Source: Aliarcobacter cibarius (GTDB lineage: Bacteria; Campylobacterota; Campylobacteria; Campylobacterales; Arcobacteraceae). Taken from it: 64,000 bases of DNA. This document shows, one piece after another, positions 47,822 through 60,889 of the stretch. Under the pieces are notes generated by a model. It had not been told where the DNA came from, ran no database searches, and saw only the letters and a list, made by a program, of their open reading frames with translations. The translations under genes were made by a program, and so were the position numbers. Within the stretch, counting starts at the first letter, position 1. The number at the start of each line of letters is the position of its first letter. Where the stretch lies: contig NZ_CP054051.1 of NCBI RefSeq assembly GCF_013372265.1, positions 310,001 through 374,000 of the forward strand, read 5' to 3'.

Positions 47822-48064
47822 TTATTCCAATATTAGTTTTAAGCCAAACATTTTTGCCACATATAAAGCTGTTGATAATCTAACACCATCTGAGCCTTTT
47901 TCTAGCCTAATTAAAGTTGTAGTATTAATATTACAAAGTTGTGCTGCTTCAACCAAAGTCAAACCTTGACTTGTTCTTTTATATTTTAGATGTTTCCCAA
48001 AATCTTTTACATCTGTAATAACATTGTTGTTAGGAATAGTAGATATTTTTACATTTTTTGCCAT
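47822..48064 (-). CDS. hipB: HipB-like antitoxin of the broken second hipBA locus
   Basis: The 80-residue protein has a clear Xre-type helix-turn-helix: DFGKHLKYKRTSQGLTLVEAAQLCNINTTTLIRLEKGSDGVRLSTALYVAKMFGL. It sits three bases before hipA2 in the usual antitoxin-first order. It is intact, so it may still repress its own promoter or act on the related intact module. Repeated TATACTTTTGTATA-like palindromes upstream are its likely operators. Confidence 0.85.
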   Translation of the reverse strand: MAKNVKISTIPNNNVITDVKDFGKHLKYKRTSQGLTLVEAAQLCNINTTTLIRLEKGSDGVRLSTALYVAKMFGLKLILE

Positions 48065-48096
48065 TATAAATCCTAGAAAATAGATTTTATATCTAT

Positions 48097-48218
48097 AATT
48101 ATACTTATGTATATTTTATTTATTGAATAATTAATTATAGCTTTAAAATTATACTTTTGTATAATATAATACTATTTTAATCAGTAATTAATTATAAATT
48201 ATACAAAAGTATAATTTA
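48097..48218. promoter_or_regulatory. Three operator-like repeats upstream of hipB2
   Basis: Related sequences lie at about 48099-48115 (ATACTTATGTAT), 48147-48165 (ATACTTTTGTAT) and 48197-48217 (ATACAAAAGTAT, the reverse complement). The second and third form an inverted pair about 50 bases apart. Arrays of palindromes before hipB are known autoregulatory operators. Confidence 0.6.
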
Positions 48219-48269
48219 TTTTGATTATAACAAATGGCTTAATTAAAAAACTGATATTACACAAATCTT

Positions 48270-48494
48270 ATAGATTCAAATCCATTTGATGGGATTGTGC
48301 AAAAATCGGAAAGACTTGAACAGTGTTTACACTTTTATTTGAACACTAATTTTAAATATATTTCACAAGCAACTCAAAAAAAGATTAAAGATATTTTTAG
48401 TTAAGATATTACAATTAATAAAAATAGTAGAAGATTTGATTTTGCATTATATGATAACTCTAATAATAAAATTTATTAAATTGAAATTAATAAC
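48270..48494 (+). pseudogene. Remnant of a type II restriction endonuclease
   Basis: One frame reads IDSNPFDGIVQKSERLEQCL, then NTNFKYISQATQKKIKDIF, a stop, NKNSRRFDFALYDN, KIY, a second stop and IEIN. The RRFDF ... IEIN spacing looks like the PD-(D/E)xK-type core of DpnII-like restriction enzymes, where it is followed by a conserved glycine-serine stretch. Here two in-frame stops and loss of the rest show decay. No companion methyltransferase is in the window. The match is from memory and short. Confidence 0.5.
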
Positions 48495-48723
48495 AAATTC
48501 TTAAAAGTAAAATATTAAATAAAAAATTATTAATTCGAAGTTATGATATATAGATTGAAATACAAAAGATTATTTATTAAGCACTGACATTGAAACGATT
48601 GTGAATTGAATGATTTTATGTTGCTACTTTGTAAATAAATTATGAAGTTTAATTTAAAATTATTATTTAAGAGTGTAAAATCCAAAATTTCCAAAATTTA
48701 AGCGACATTTAAGCGTATAGCTC
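48495..48723. other. Intergenic, no gene seen
   Basis: AT-rich sequence between the restriction-enzyme remnant and the rRNA promoter. No open frame of note, no hairpin with T tract. An A/T-rich stretch directly before the -35 box may act as an UP element. Confidence 0.5.
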
Positions 48724-48752
48724 TTGACAACTGAGAAAAATCCTATTATAAT
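48724..48752 (+). promoter_or_regulatory. rRNA operon promoter
   Basis: TTGACA (48724-48729) and TATAAT (48747-48752) are both perfect consensus boxes at the ideal 17-base spacing, about 240 bases before 16S. This is the strongest promoter in the window. A GATCTTTAAAAA-type leader sequence follows. Confidence 0.9.
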
Positions 48753-48991
48753 TCCCGTCCAATTTGACCGAGAGAGGTTAAGTTAAGATCTTTAAAAAAT
48801 GAAGTAAGTTTGTAAAGATAATAATCTTTGTAAACCGAATATGTTAATCTTAAATATTCAATACAAAAAAATAATGAACAAGAAGTCAAATTCTTGTCTA
48901 TAAATTTGAGTGATAATTTTGTAATTTAGTAATAAAAAACAAAAATGTCAGTTTCATACACTACATAATGATTAATTAGATTAATCAATAA

Positions 48992-50509
<1,518 letters not shown>

Positions 50510-50612
50510 CAGAGAAATAAGTTAAGATTTGTTTCTTAACTATTCAGAAAAACAAAGAAGATTTAAGATAATATGTTCGGTTTATAAAGATTATTTGAAA
50601 AAATAGGTGAAG

Positions 50613-50689
50613 GGGCCTATAGCTCAGCTGGCTAGAGCGCTCGACTGATAATCGTGAGGTCTCAGGTTCAAGTCCTGATAGGCCCACCA
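50613..50689 (+). tRNA. tRNA-Ile (GAT)
   Basis: The acceptor arms GGGCCTA and TAGGCCC pair, the D-loop has AGCTCAGCTGG, the anticodon loop is CTGATAA (GAT) and the T arm has GGTTCAAGTCC. CCA is encoded. 77 bases, in the usual 16S-23S spacer. Confidence 0.97.
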
Positions 50690-50699
50690 TAAATAATCT

Positions 50700-50775
50700 G
50701 GGGAATTAGCTCAGCTGGGAGAGCGCCTGCTTTGCACGCAGGAGGTCAGCGGTTCGATCCCGCTATTCTCCACCA
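50700..50775 (+). tRNA. tRNA-Ala (TGC)
   Basis: The acceptor arms are GGGGAAT/ATTCTCC, the anticodon loop reads TTTGCAC (TGC), and the T arm has GGTTCGATCCC, with CCA encoded. 76 bases, ten bases after tRNA-Ile, as in many bacterial rRNA operons. Confidence 0.97.
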
Positions 50776-51147
50776 TCTATTAAACTTAAGAGTGTAAGAG
50801 CTTTTAAAGTTTTAATATAAGTTTTATAATATGATTATAAGATTTATATTAGAACTTAAAAAAATAGGTTTCTAAATGATATTTAAAAATATAATGTTAA
50901 AGTCTTTAAAATTTTTTCGTAAATTTGAATAGCGATATTTGAATTTAAATAAAAAAATTTCATATCTAAAAAATTTAATAGAGATATTAAATATAACTAT
51001 AGATAACACAACTATATTATTGAACAATATGTTTAATAAGATAGTAGCCAAAGAATATTATCAAATTTAGAAGTTGTAGTTTACTATAACTTTTAGGCAA
51101 GAAAAAAGGAACCTGAATAAAATCGTAAGATTTTTTTAGGCTCCGTT
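50776..51147 (+). other. tRNA-Ala to 23S spacer
   Basis: 372 bases of AT-rich transcribed spacer. No tRNA or open frame is seen. It will contain processing stems for 23S rRNA; part of the sequence just before 51,148 should pair with sequence after the 23S 3' end. Confidence 0.6.
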
Positions 51148-54060
<2,913 letters not shown>

Positions 54061-54224
54061 AACAATTTTCTTTGGTTTACTATCTTATTAAGCATATTTA
54101 TTATGTTTAATTAGTGTTTATTAATATAGATACAAATATGAAATACAAATAAAGACTTTAACATTAGATTCTCAAAATCACAATTTGAGTGTTAAGAGTT
54201 TATTCAAGCTTTTAACACTCGAAT

Positions 54225-54342
54225 TTGCTGGTGGTTAAAGAGAAGTGGAAATACCCAGCCCCATTCCGAACCTGGTAGTCAAGCACTTCATCGCCGATAA
54301 TACTGCAGGGTCCCCTTGTGGAAACGTAGGTCGCTGCCAGTT
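54225..54342 (+). rRNA. rrf: 5S ribosomal RNA
   Basis: The 5' and 3' ends TGCTGGTGG and CGCTGCCAG pair, and the internal CCCATTCCGAACCTGG is the conserved 5S loop. Length about 118 bases, after a 164-base spacer from 23S. Confidence 0.95.
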
Positions 54343-54379
54343 CATTTGAGTAATATTATGGTATAAAAGTACCAGTTCT

Positions 54380-54441
54380 AGCCTTTATCAAACTATTAAG
54401 ATGCAAATGCTTTCTTTAGTGGTTTGGTGAAGGCTTTTTTT
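54380..54441 (+). terminator. rRNA operon terminator
   Basis: AGCCTTTATCAAACTA pairs with TAGTGGTTTGGTGAAGGCT using G-U pairs and a two-base bulge, directly followed by seven T. It closes the rRNA operon. Confidence 0.8.
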
Positions 54442-54776
54442 ATGGGGTTTTTTTAGGTTTTAATATATAAATATATATTTAGAAAATCTCTTTTATTAAT
54501 TAAATTCAAATTAACTACTATTTTATATTTAATAATCCTAAAAACTTTTGAATTGATATTTTGTTTTTTTTATTTCTAAAGAAATAGTATTTTAAATATG
54601 TTATTAATCTAAAATTAAGAAATGTTTCGCAATAATTTCATTATACAAATTAGGGTTAAATGTAATCCGAAGGGCTGAATTATTTTAGCTCCTATGCTTG
54701 GGACTTTTATTAAGAAGCAAGAAAGTAAATTAGCTGTGAGAAATTCACAATGTGTCATTAATAAAAAGGATTTATT
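54442..54776 (+). other. Intergenic region upstream of flagellin
   Basis: 335 bases, AT-rich, without a gene. The promoter of the flagellin gene must lie here, but neither a convincing sigma-28 box (TAAA ... CGATAA) nor a sigma-54 box (GG ... GC) was found. A less AT-rich stretch at about 54,664-54,720 looks like a 5' untranslated leader. The flagellin ribosome site is AAGGA six bases before the ATG. Confidence 0.5.
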
Positions 54777-55619
54777 ATGAGAATTAATACAAACGTTTCA
54801 TCTTTAACAGCTCAAGAAGCTGCTCAAAACACTACTAAAACTATTACTGGTTCTTTAGAAAAACTAAGTACTGGTTTAAAAATTAACAAGGCATCTGACG
54901 ATGCTTCTGGTTTAGCTATTGCTGATAAGTTAAGAACTCAAGCAACTTCAATTAATCAAGGTATTGCTAATGGTAACTCTGCTGTTGCTTTATTACAAAT
55001 CGCTGATAAATCTATGGGTGAACAGTCTAACATTCTTGATACTGTTAAGGCTAAGTTAATTCAAGCTAATACTGATACTACTTCTGCTGATGGTAGAGAA
55101 GCTATTAGAAAAGATATTACAAAACTTTTAAAACAGTTAGATAATATTGCAACTCAAACTAACTATAATGGTACAGCTCTTTTACAAGCTTCAGCAACAA
55201 GTAATGCAATTTCAGGAGGATTAAATTTCCAAATTGGTGAAAAAGCTACTGATGTTATTACAAATACTGGAATTAGATCTAATACACAAGGATTATCTTT
55301 AACGGGATTAAGTTTAGCAGCAAGTGGTTTAACAAAAACTGTTGCTTCAGCTCAACAAACTATAGTTGATAAAGCTATAACAACATTAAATGGATATAGA
55401 GGGGACATAGGTTCGACTCAAAACCAAGTTGAATCTGCTGTTAGAAACTTAATGACTCAAGCTACTAATGTTAAAGCTGCTGAATCTATTATCAGAGATG
55501 TTGATTATGCTGCTGAAAGTGCTAATTTCAACAAACAAAACATTATCGCTCAAGCTGGTTCTTATGCTATTAGCCAAGCTAATGCTGTTCAACAAAATGT
55601 ATCTAGACTTTTACAATAA
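54777..55619 (+). CDS. flaA: Flagellin
   Basis: The 280-residue protein has the conserved flagellin N-terminus (MRINTNVSSLTAQEAAQ, LSTGLKINKASDDASGLAIAD) and C-terminus (IRDVDYAAESANFNKQNIIAQAGSYAISQANAVQQNVSRLLQ). The central part is only about 60-80 residues, so the variable D2/D3 domains are nearly absent, as in short Arcobacter flagellins. It polymerises into the flagellar filament after type III export. The adjacent Maf-like factor and the nonulosonic acid operon suggest that it is glycosylated. Two hairpin terminators follow. A second flagellin gene is not in the window. Confidence 0.97.
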   Translation: MRINTNVSSLTAQEAAQNTTKTITGSLEKLSTGLKINKASDDASGLAIADKLRTQATSINQGIANGNSAVALLQIADKSMGEQSNILDTVKAKLIQANTDTTSADGREAIRKDITKLLKQLDNIATQTNYNGTALLQASATSNAISGGLNFQIGEKATDVITNTGIRSNTQGLSLTGLSLAASGLTKTVASAQQTIVDKAITTLNGYRGDIGSTQNQVESAVRNLMTQATNVKAAESIIRDVDYAAESANFNKQNIIAQAGSYAISQANAVQQNVSRLLQ

Positions 55620-55633
55620 GTCTATCCTATTTT

Positions 55634-55672
55634 AAGCAAGTGATCCTTCACTTGCTTCCAATAACTCTTTTT
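55634..55672 (+). terminator. Flagellin terminator
   Basis: AAGCAAGTGA and TCACTTGCTT form a perfect ten-base stem with a four-base loop at 55634-55657, followed 12 bases later by a run of nine T. Confidence 0.8.
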
Positions 55673-55676
55673 TTTT

Positions 55677-55709
55677 AAAGGAAGGTTTTAATCCTTCCTT
55701 TATTCTTTT
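55677..55709. terminator. Second hairpin between flagellin and maf genes
   Basis: AAAGGAAGG and CCTTCCTTT pair around a seven-base loop, with T-rich sequence on the plus side and a T run (complement of the preceding A/T tract) on the minus side. It can serve as terminator for both converging genes. Confidence 0.7.
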
Positions 55710-55728
55710 AAGCATAAACTTTAAATTA

Positions 55729-57765
55729 TCATACTAATTTTTTTGTTATATTTATATAATCTTCTAAAATATCTATTAATTGAAAAATAAATACCTCTTT
55801 TATCTTATTTACCTTTTTAGTCTCATCTTTTACTGTTTTCTCATTAAAATAATATTTTAAATAAGGAATAATCAATAAATAGTATTTATCTAATATTAAA
55901 CTTAATATCCTAAATTTAACAGCATCTAACTCAATAAATATCTTTTCTACACAATTTTCATAAAACTCTTCAAAATCTTTGAATTGTTTATCTTTTATCT
56001 CTTTTAAATTAATATTTATAAAATCTTCTATATATTTGATATCCGAATTTAAATCTAATATTTCATTCTCATCTAATCGATTTTTTGAAAAAGCTTTTAA
56101 TCTATCTTTTATTGAAATATTTTTAATATCAATTTCTTTTAAACTCTCTATGTTTATATCTTCAATTTTAGTTGGAATTGTTGATTTAAAATAAGCACCA
56201 TTTTGTGATAAGTTATAAATATTTATATCATCTGGTTTATCTCTTAAAATTTGTTGATCTATAAAATTTATAGAGGTATAAAATAGTGCTGATGTTGTTA
56301 CTTCATCTTGGAAATTCCCTTTAACTTTTAAAGTGCTATGATTTAATCCAAAAGAGTTTCTATTATCTATCCTATTTAAATCAAATATTTTTTTAACAGA
56401 ATCACTATTTTTTGAGTGTGTTTCTCCTGTTTTTTGATTTAATGCTAAATCTAAACCTATTAGATAAATCTCTTTAACATTTAATAACATTAGTATATGA
56501 AGAGTTATTTCTCCAACACTATACCCATGAAAAGCAATATTATTTTTAAATAGTTTTTTAAATAGTTCAAAGGTAAAAACTCTATTTTTATCAAATTTAT
56601 TTAATGTTTTATCATTTGTTATTGCTGAAGCTAGAATTATTGTATGAGCTGGTATATCTTTTATAGCTTCATCATTAAATTGAACATCATTTACTATTTG
56701 CATTTCATCAACTGTAGATATAATATCAACTCTAATACCATTTGCTAAAAGTTTTTTATAAGCTGCTCCAATACTTACTATAAGAAATCTATTTTGGTTC
56801 TGTTTTATCCACTCAAGATTTTCATCTAAAGATGGACCAGCAGCTATATATAAAACTGGAGTATTTTTAAGGTAATCAAACTCTTTAGAAATAGTCTCAA
56901 ATTGTGGGAAATTATACTCTTCTTGTAATCTTTTAGCTGTTCTATTTAGAGATATATATAATATTCTATTATAGTCATAAATTGTTGGCTTACTTGAAGC
57001 TATAATCCCTAAAATTCTTGAAATATAGCTATCTATATTTATTCCCGTTGTTGAAAATTTTAGTAGATAATTATCATACTTATATATATCTAAAAATAAC
57101 CCTATTTTCTCTTCTTCTTTATATGCTTCATCCATTATCGAGAAAATCACACCTTTTTGTGCCAAAATCTTGTAATCAACTGTAAATAAAGAGAGTCTAA
57201 AAATTTCCAAGTTTTTCTCTAAAACGATATATAAATCAGCATTAACCTTTTTTGATATTCTTGGAATATGTCTTCCTAAAAGAGTTCCTAAAAATATAAA
57301 TTTCTTAATATTTTTTAATTTCTTCTTTTTATCATCTAGGTAATCTTTTGTAATATTTGTATACTCTTTCATTTTATTAGAAGAATAAGCTAAAGTTTCA
57401 TCTTTATTAAAACTAAATCTATTTTCAGCCTTTACATCAAATATATTTTTATATAAAAAAAGCTCCTCTACATTTAAAATTGCATTTTTCTCATCTAATT
57501 CAACTTTTCTTACAAGTTCATCAGTCTTCTTTTTTGGTTGTTTATTATATAAATATTTATTATTTACAATATCAAATATATCAAAATCACCATCTTGCAT
57601 ATTAAATTCTAATGCATACTTCTCTTCATAAGTTCCGTTTTCTATCATTCTTGATAGCTCATCTATTCTATGATAAAGTTCGTTGTCGTACTCGCTTAAA
57701 AAAGCAAGATTTGCTAAAAATGTAGTTGTGAGTGCATTTTGTAATTGTATTTGGGCTTCTGTCAT
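55729..57765 (-). CDS. maf: Motility accessory factor (Maf/DUF115), flagellin glycosylation
   Basis: From the ATG at 57765 (AGGA site; an earlier ATG at 57798 has none) the protein has 678 residues. The central DUF115/MptE-like domain includes VLYIAAGPSLDENLEWI near residue 310, then LANGIRVDIISTVDEM and GYSVGEITLHILMLL with LIGLDLA. These are the Maf hallmarks, distantly like sialyltransferases. In Campylobacter, Aeromonas and others, Maf proteins are needed to place pseudaminic or legionaminic acid on flagellin before export. The location between flagellin and the legionaminic acid operon supports this role. Confidence 0.88.
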   Translation of the reverse strand: MTEAQIQLQNALTTTFLANLAFLSEYDNELYHRIDELSRMIENGTYEEKYALEFNMQDGDFDIFDIVNNKYLYNKQPKKKTDELVRKVELDEKNAILNVEELFLYKNIFDVKAENRFSFNKDETLAYSSNKMKEYTNITKDYLDDKKKKLKNIKKFIFLGTLLGRHIPRISKKVNADLYIVLEKNLEIFRLSLFTVDYKILAQKGVIFSIMDEAYKEEEKIGLFLDIYKYDNYLLKFSTTGINIDSYISRILGIIASSKPTIYDYNRILYISLNRTAKRLQEEYNFPQFETISKEFDYLKNTPVLYIAAGPSLDENLEWIKQNQNRFLIVSIGAAYKKLLANGIRVDIISTVDEMQIVNDVQFNDEAIKDIPAHTIILASAITNDKTLNKFDKNRVFTFELFKKLFKNNIAFHGYSVGEITLHILMLLNVKEIYLIGLDLALNQKTGETHSKNSDSVKKIFDLNRIDNRNSFGLNHSTLKVKGNFQDEVTTSALFYTSINFIDQQILRDKPDDINIYNLSQNGAYFKSTIPTKIEDINIESLKEIDIKNISIKDRLKAFSKNRLDENEILDLNSDIKYIEDFININLKEIKDKQFKDFEEFYENCVEKIFIELDAVKFRILSLILDKYYLLIIPYLKYYFNEKTVKDETKKVNKIKEVFIFQLIDILEDYINITKKLV

Positions 57766-57812
57766 GTTTATCCTCGTTATAATACATTTATCAATCAAAG
57801 TTTAAAATATGG

Positions 57813-58188
57813 ATTGAAGTTCTATGAAACTCATAGTTCTCACAAAGGCTAATAAACAAGTTTTCTTCCTTTTATGATTTAAATACCTATATATAAATTT
57901 GGAGGTTTGTTATATCATGTTTTTTTCGGGGGGGTGATATTGTAAAAAAAGACACGATATTTATATTTTGGATAAGACTAAAGACTTAGCTTGCAAATTA
58001 TAGAGACATCTTAGGAATAAGAGAGCTAAAACTTTGGATATAGATTTTACCGATATTGAATCAATAGGAACATTTTTCAAAGTGAGTGCAAGCATAGAAA
58101 TGAGAATTCTATTTAATTTAATATAAAAAAAGTAAACTTGTTAGTTTAATATTTGTGAGAACAATAAATTTTTATAGAACTTTGATCT
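57813..58188. repeat. Element of about 376 bp with long imperfect inverted ends
   Basis: The left end (from GATTGAAGTTCTATGAAA) and the reverse complement of the right end (from GATCAAAGTTCTATAAAA) agree through GTTCTCACAAA and on to AACAAGTTT, about 80 bases in all with mismatches. The middle holds a run of seven G at about 57928 and short open stretches without a recognised match. The layout suits a MITE or decayed insertion sequence. No target duplication could be set with certainty. Confidence 0.55.
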
Positions 58189-58516
58189 AAAAAATGTATC
58201 AATTTTAATTTGATCATTTGAACACTTTATTAAAAAATGCTCAAAAAATCAAATTATAAAGAACACTCTAAAAAATAGTTGAGATTATTTAAGTTATTCT
58301 TTATAAGACGGTTCTTTTATATTTATTAAATTTTTATTATTTTAAAATTTTGACCTCATTTTTTTAAAAGCTATTAATACTTAAATTGTTTTATAAAGTA
58401 TTAATTTAAGTTGCATCTGTATCTCGAAGTAATACTATACAATCTTGTTTTAAGAATTATTAATAGTAGTAATACTATCTGCTACATAATCTAGTAGTTT
58501 AGACTAGTTTTTTTTA
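58189..58516. other. Intergenic region downstream of the ptm operon
   Basis: About 330 AT-rich bases. TAATTTGAT and ATCAAATTA can pair around 58205-58258 as a weak hairpin. No gene is seen. Short homopolymer runs suggest worn sequence. Confidence 0.4.
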
Positions 58517-59287
58517 TCATAAACTAAAACCATCATCAACAATTATATTTTGTCCATTTACATACTTACTCATATCACTTAATAAATAAACTAATGTTCC
58601 TTTTAAATCACTATTATCAAGCATTCCTTTATTTAAACATTTTTCTTTATATTTTTCTAAAAAAGCTTCTGGTTGATTATCAAAAATTCCTCCTGGACTC
58701 AAAGCATTTACTTTGATATTCATACCTTTAAAATATTTTGCCATATATTTTGTAAGATGAATAAGCCCTGATTTTATAGCTGCATATTCAACAGGCATAG
58801 TCATATGTGTATTATCATATATTTCAAATTTTGGAGCAACTATACCATAAATAGAACTAATATTGATAATATTTCCATTTCCTTGTTTTTTAAAATATTG
58901 AGCAAATTGTTGAGATGCAGTAAAGTACCCTCCTAAATTTAATCCCAAATTTTGTATAAAATCTTCATATTCAACATCGAAAAAATGTCTTCCATAGTTT
59001 TTATTTCTAGGATAAGCATTGTTTACTAAAGCATCAATTCTTTGATATTTATCATTTAAAGAATCTATACAATTATTTAAAGAACTTTTTGAAGTAATAT
59101 CAAGTTTTATAAAATCTATATTTATAGTATTTAACTCTTTTGATAAATCGTCTTTTACTTTTAATCCTATTTCTTTATTTATATCTGCTATTATTGCTAT
59201 GCCACCATTTTCAACAACAGCTTTTACAAATTCTTTTCCTATAAGACCTGCTCCACCTGTAATTACTACAACTTTTTCTTTAAGCAT
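58517..59287 (-). CDS. ptmA: Flagellin modification SDR oxidoreductase PtmA
   Basis: The 256-residue SDR has the cofactor motif TGGAGLIGKEF (TGxxxGxG), DALVNNAYP, a Ser in INISSIYG, the catalytic YAAIKSG (YxxxK) and SPGGIFDNQP. Position after ptmB, with an eight-base overlap, matches C. jejuni ptmB-ptmA. PtmA has been placed in the early steps of legionaminic acid synthesis in C. jejuni, although its exact reaction is not certain. It is the last gene of the operon. Confidence 0.85.
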   Translation of the reverse strand: MLKEKVVVITGGAGLIGKEFVKAVVENGGIAIIADINKEIGLKVKDDLSKELNTINIDFIKLDITSKSSLNNCIDSLNDKYQRIDALVNNAYPRNKNYGRHFFDVEYEDFIQNLGLNLGGYFTASQQFAQYFKKQGNGNIINISSIYGIVAPKFEIYDNTHMTMPVEYAAIKSGLIHLTKYMAKYFKGMNIKVNALSPGGIFDNQPEAFLEKYKEKCLNKGMLDNSDLKGTLVYLLSDMSKYVNGQNIIVDDGFSL

Positions 59288-59984
59288 TATTTTTTTCCTT
59301 CATTAGAAATTCTACAAATTTAAAATCAAGTTCATTATCTATATCTATTGATCTTTCTTCTGGCATAACATAAAGCCCAGTATTTTCTAAGAATAGAGAG
59401 TCTTTATTTAAAATAATATCTCTTTTCCAAATATAAATTGAAGCATTCATATCATAGCTTTTTGGAGCATCTTGTCTTCTTACAATTGAATTATCAAGTT
59501 TTTTTGATAAATATACTTTTCCATCTTTATCTTGCTCAACTAAATTAAAATATGGACTTCTTCTACTAGGCATTGCTGTTATTAAATTATCATTGTCATT
59601 TTCTTTAAACTGTTTAAAAGAGTTTATTATATCTTCTACACTTCTAAGAGGTGCAGTTGCATCTAAATCAATCAAATAATCAAAAGTTTTATTATAGTGT
59701 TCTTCACTTCTTTTAAAAGCATCTTTTATAACATCAAGTTTACCTGCAGTATCACTTGCCATTTCTTCACTTCTTTTAAAAAAAACCTCTGCTCCATATT
59801 GTTTTGCTACATTTGCGATATCATCACTATCTGTACTAATTACAATATGTTCAAAAAGACCTGAATCTTTTGCCTGTTCTATAGTATAAGCAATAAGCGG
59901 TTTTCCATTTAATTCTTTGATATTTTTATTTTTAACACCTTTTGAACCACCTCTTGCACAAATTGTACATAAGATATTACTCAT
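59280..59984 (-). CDS. ptmB: CMP-nonulosonate cytidylyltransferase (PtmB/LegF)
   Basis: The 234-residue protein has the cytidylyltransferase N-terminus CARGGSKGVKNKNIKELNGKPLIAYT, the STDSDDIA motif and the metal-binding DLDATAPLRS. Family members activate sialic-acid-like sugars with CTP; in this gene order it corresponds to C. jejuni PtmB/LegF, which makes CMP-legionaminic acid. It overlaps the oxidoreductase gene before it by four bases and ptmA after it by eight. The activated sugar would be used by the Maf factor. Confidence 0.88.
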   Translation of the reverse strand: MSNILCTICARGGSKGVKNKNIKELNGKPLIAYTIEQAKDSGLFEHIVISTDSDDIANVAKQYGAEVFFKRSEEMASDTAGKLDVIKDAFKRSEEHYNKTFDYLIDLDATAPLRSVEDIINSFKQFKENDNDNLITAMPSRRSPYFNLVEQDKDGKVYLSKKLDNSIVRRQDAPKSYDMNASIYIWKRDIILNKDSLFLENTGLYVMPEERSIDIDNELDFKFVEFLMKEKNNA

Positions 59985-60889
59985 CTGTTTTGCTCCTGTA
60001 TAGTTGATATAGTATCCATTACTTCTAAAGCTTCTTTAAAAGTACAGATATTTTTTTGTAGATTAAAAATATCTAAATGCATTTTTTCAAACATATAGTT
60101 TCTTTCCAAATTTGAAAAACTATATATTTCTTCAAGTCCAGTTTTATTTTTTTTAGTTAATTTAGCTGATATAAAATCTAACTCATAAGTATGTTCAAAA
60201 GTTTCAACAAATAATCTTCTATGAGTATTTTTACTTATATAATCTATTGAAATGTTTACCAAAATATCTTTGTATGTCTTTCCAATTAACATAGTTAAAT
60301 CATCAGAATTTATCTCTAAATCGGAAATTTTCACCTGATAGCTTTTTATCTCATTTATTTGCCCACATAACCATTGAATATAATCAATTTCATGACTTAA
60401 ATCTAATAATACTCCACCACCATCTTCTTTTTTTGCACTATAACAATCTTTATAATTTGTATTTGGTCTCCAAAATGGTAAGTATTGTCCACATTTTGCA
60501 TTTGCTAAAATAATATTTTCATCTTTTAACAAGTCTTTTAATTTTTCAAGTAATGGATGAAATCTAAGAACATAACCAACAAATATTTTATTATTTATTA
60601 TTCTTAAATCTTTTTTTGATTCGAATAGAGGTTTTTCACAAAAAATTAATTTATTTTTTACATTTTCTTCTAAATATTTTAATTGTTCGAAATGTTTGTT
60701 TGTTTCTGATGCTATTACAAAATAGTCATATTGGTTTATTTTATCTACAACTTCTAAATTTTTATAACAAATTTTATTTTCAATATTTTGTTTAGTAACC
60801 AAATCTATATTTTGAACTCCAAATAGTTTAGATAAAATGTCATAATGTCTTTTTCCAATTGAGCCAAAGCCTATAACTAAAACTTTCAA
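59981..60889 (-). CDS. ptmF: Gfo/Idh/MocA oxidoreductase (PtmF-like)
   Basis: The 302-residue protein begins KVLVIGFGSIGKRHYDIL, a Rossmann motif, and has EKPLFESKKD (the EKP motif) and DLSHEIDYIQWLCG in the C-terminal domain. It is an NAD(P)-dependent sugar oxidoreductase of the Gfo/Idh/MocA family. Its place between ptmE and ptmB is that of C. jejuni ptmF. The reaction is not firmly known; it has been tied to making the amino-sugar precursor. It abuts ptmE with no gap and overlaps ptmB by four bases. Confidence 0.82.
   Translation of the reverse strand: MKVLVIGFGSIGKRHYDILSKLFGVQNIDLVTKQNIENKICYKNLEVVDKINQYDYFVIASETNKHFEQLKYLEENVKNKLIFCEKPLFESKKDLRIINNKIFVGYVLRFHPLLEKLKDLLKDENIILANAKCGQYLPFWRPNTNYKDCYSAKKEDGGGVLLDLSHEIDYIQWLCGQINEIKSYQVKISDLEINSDDLTMLIGKTYKDILVNISIDYISKNTHRRLFVETFEHTYELDFISAKLTKKNKTGLEEIYSFSNLERNYMFEKMHLDIFNLQKNICTFKEALEVMDTISTIQEQNR

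Noticed and set aside
54442-54776. Possible sigma-28 or sigma-54 flagellin promoter
   Set aside because: No sequence with both boxes at proper spacing was found, so no promoter is called for flagellin.
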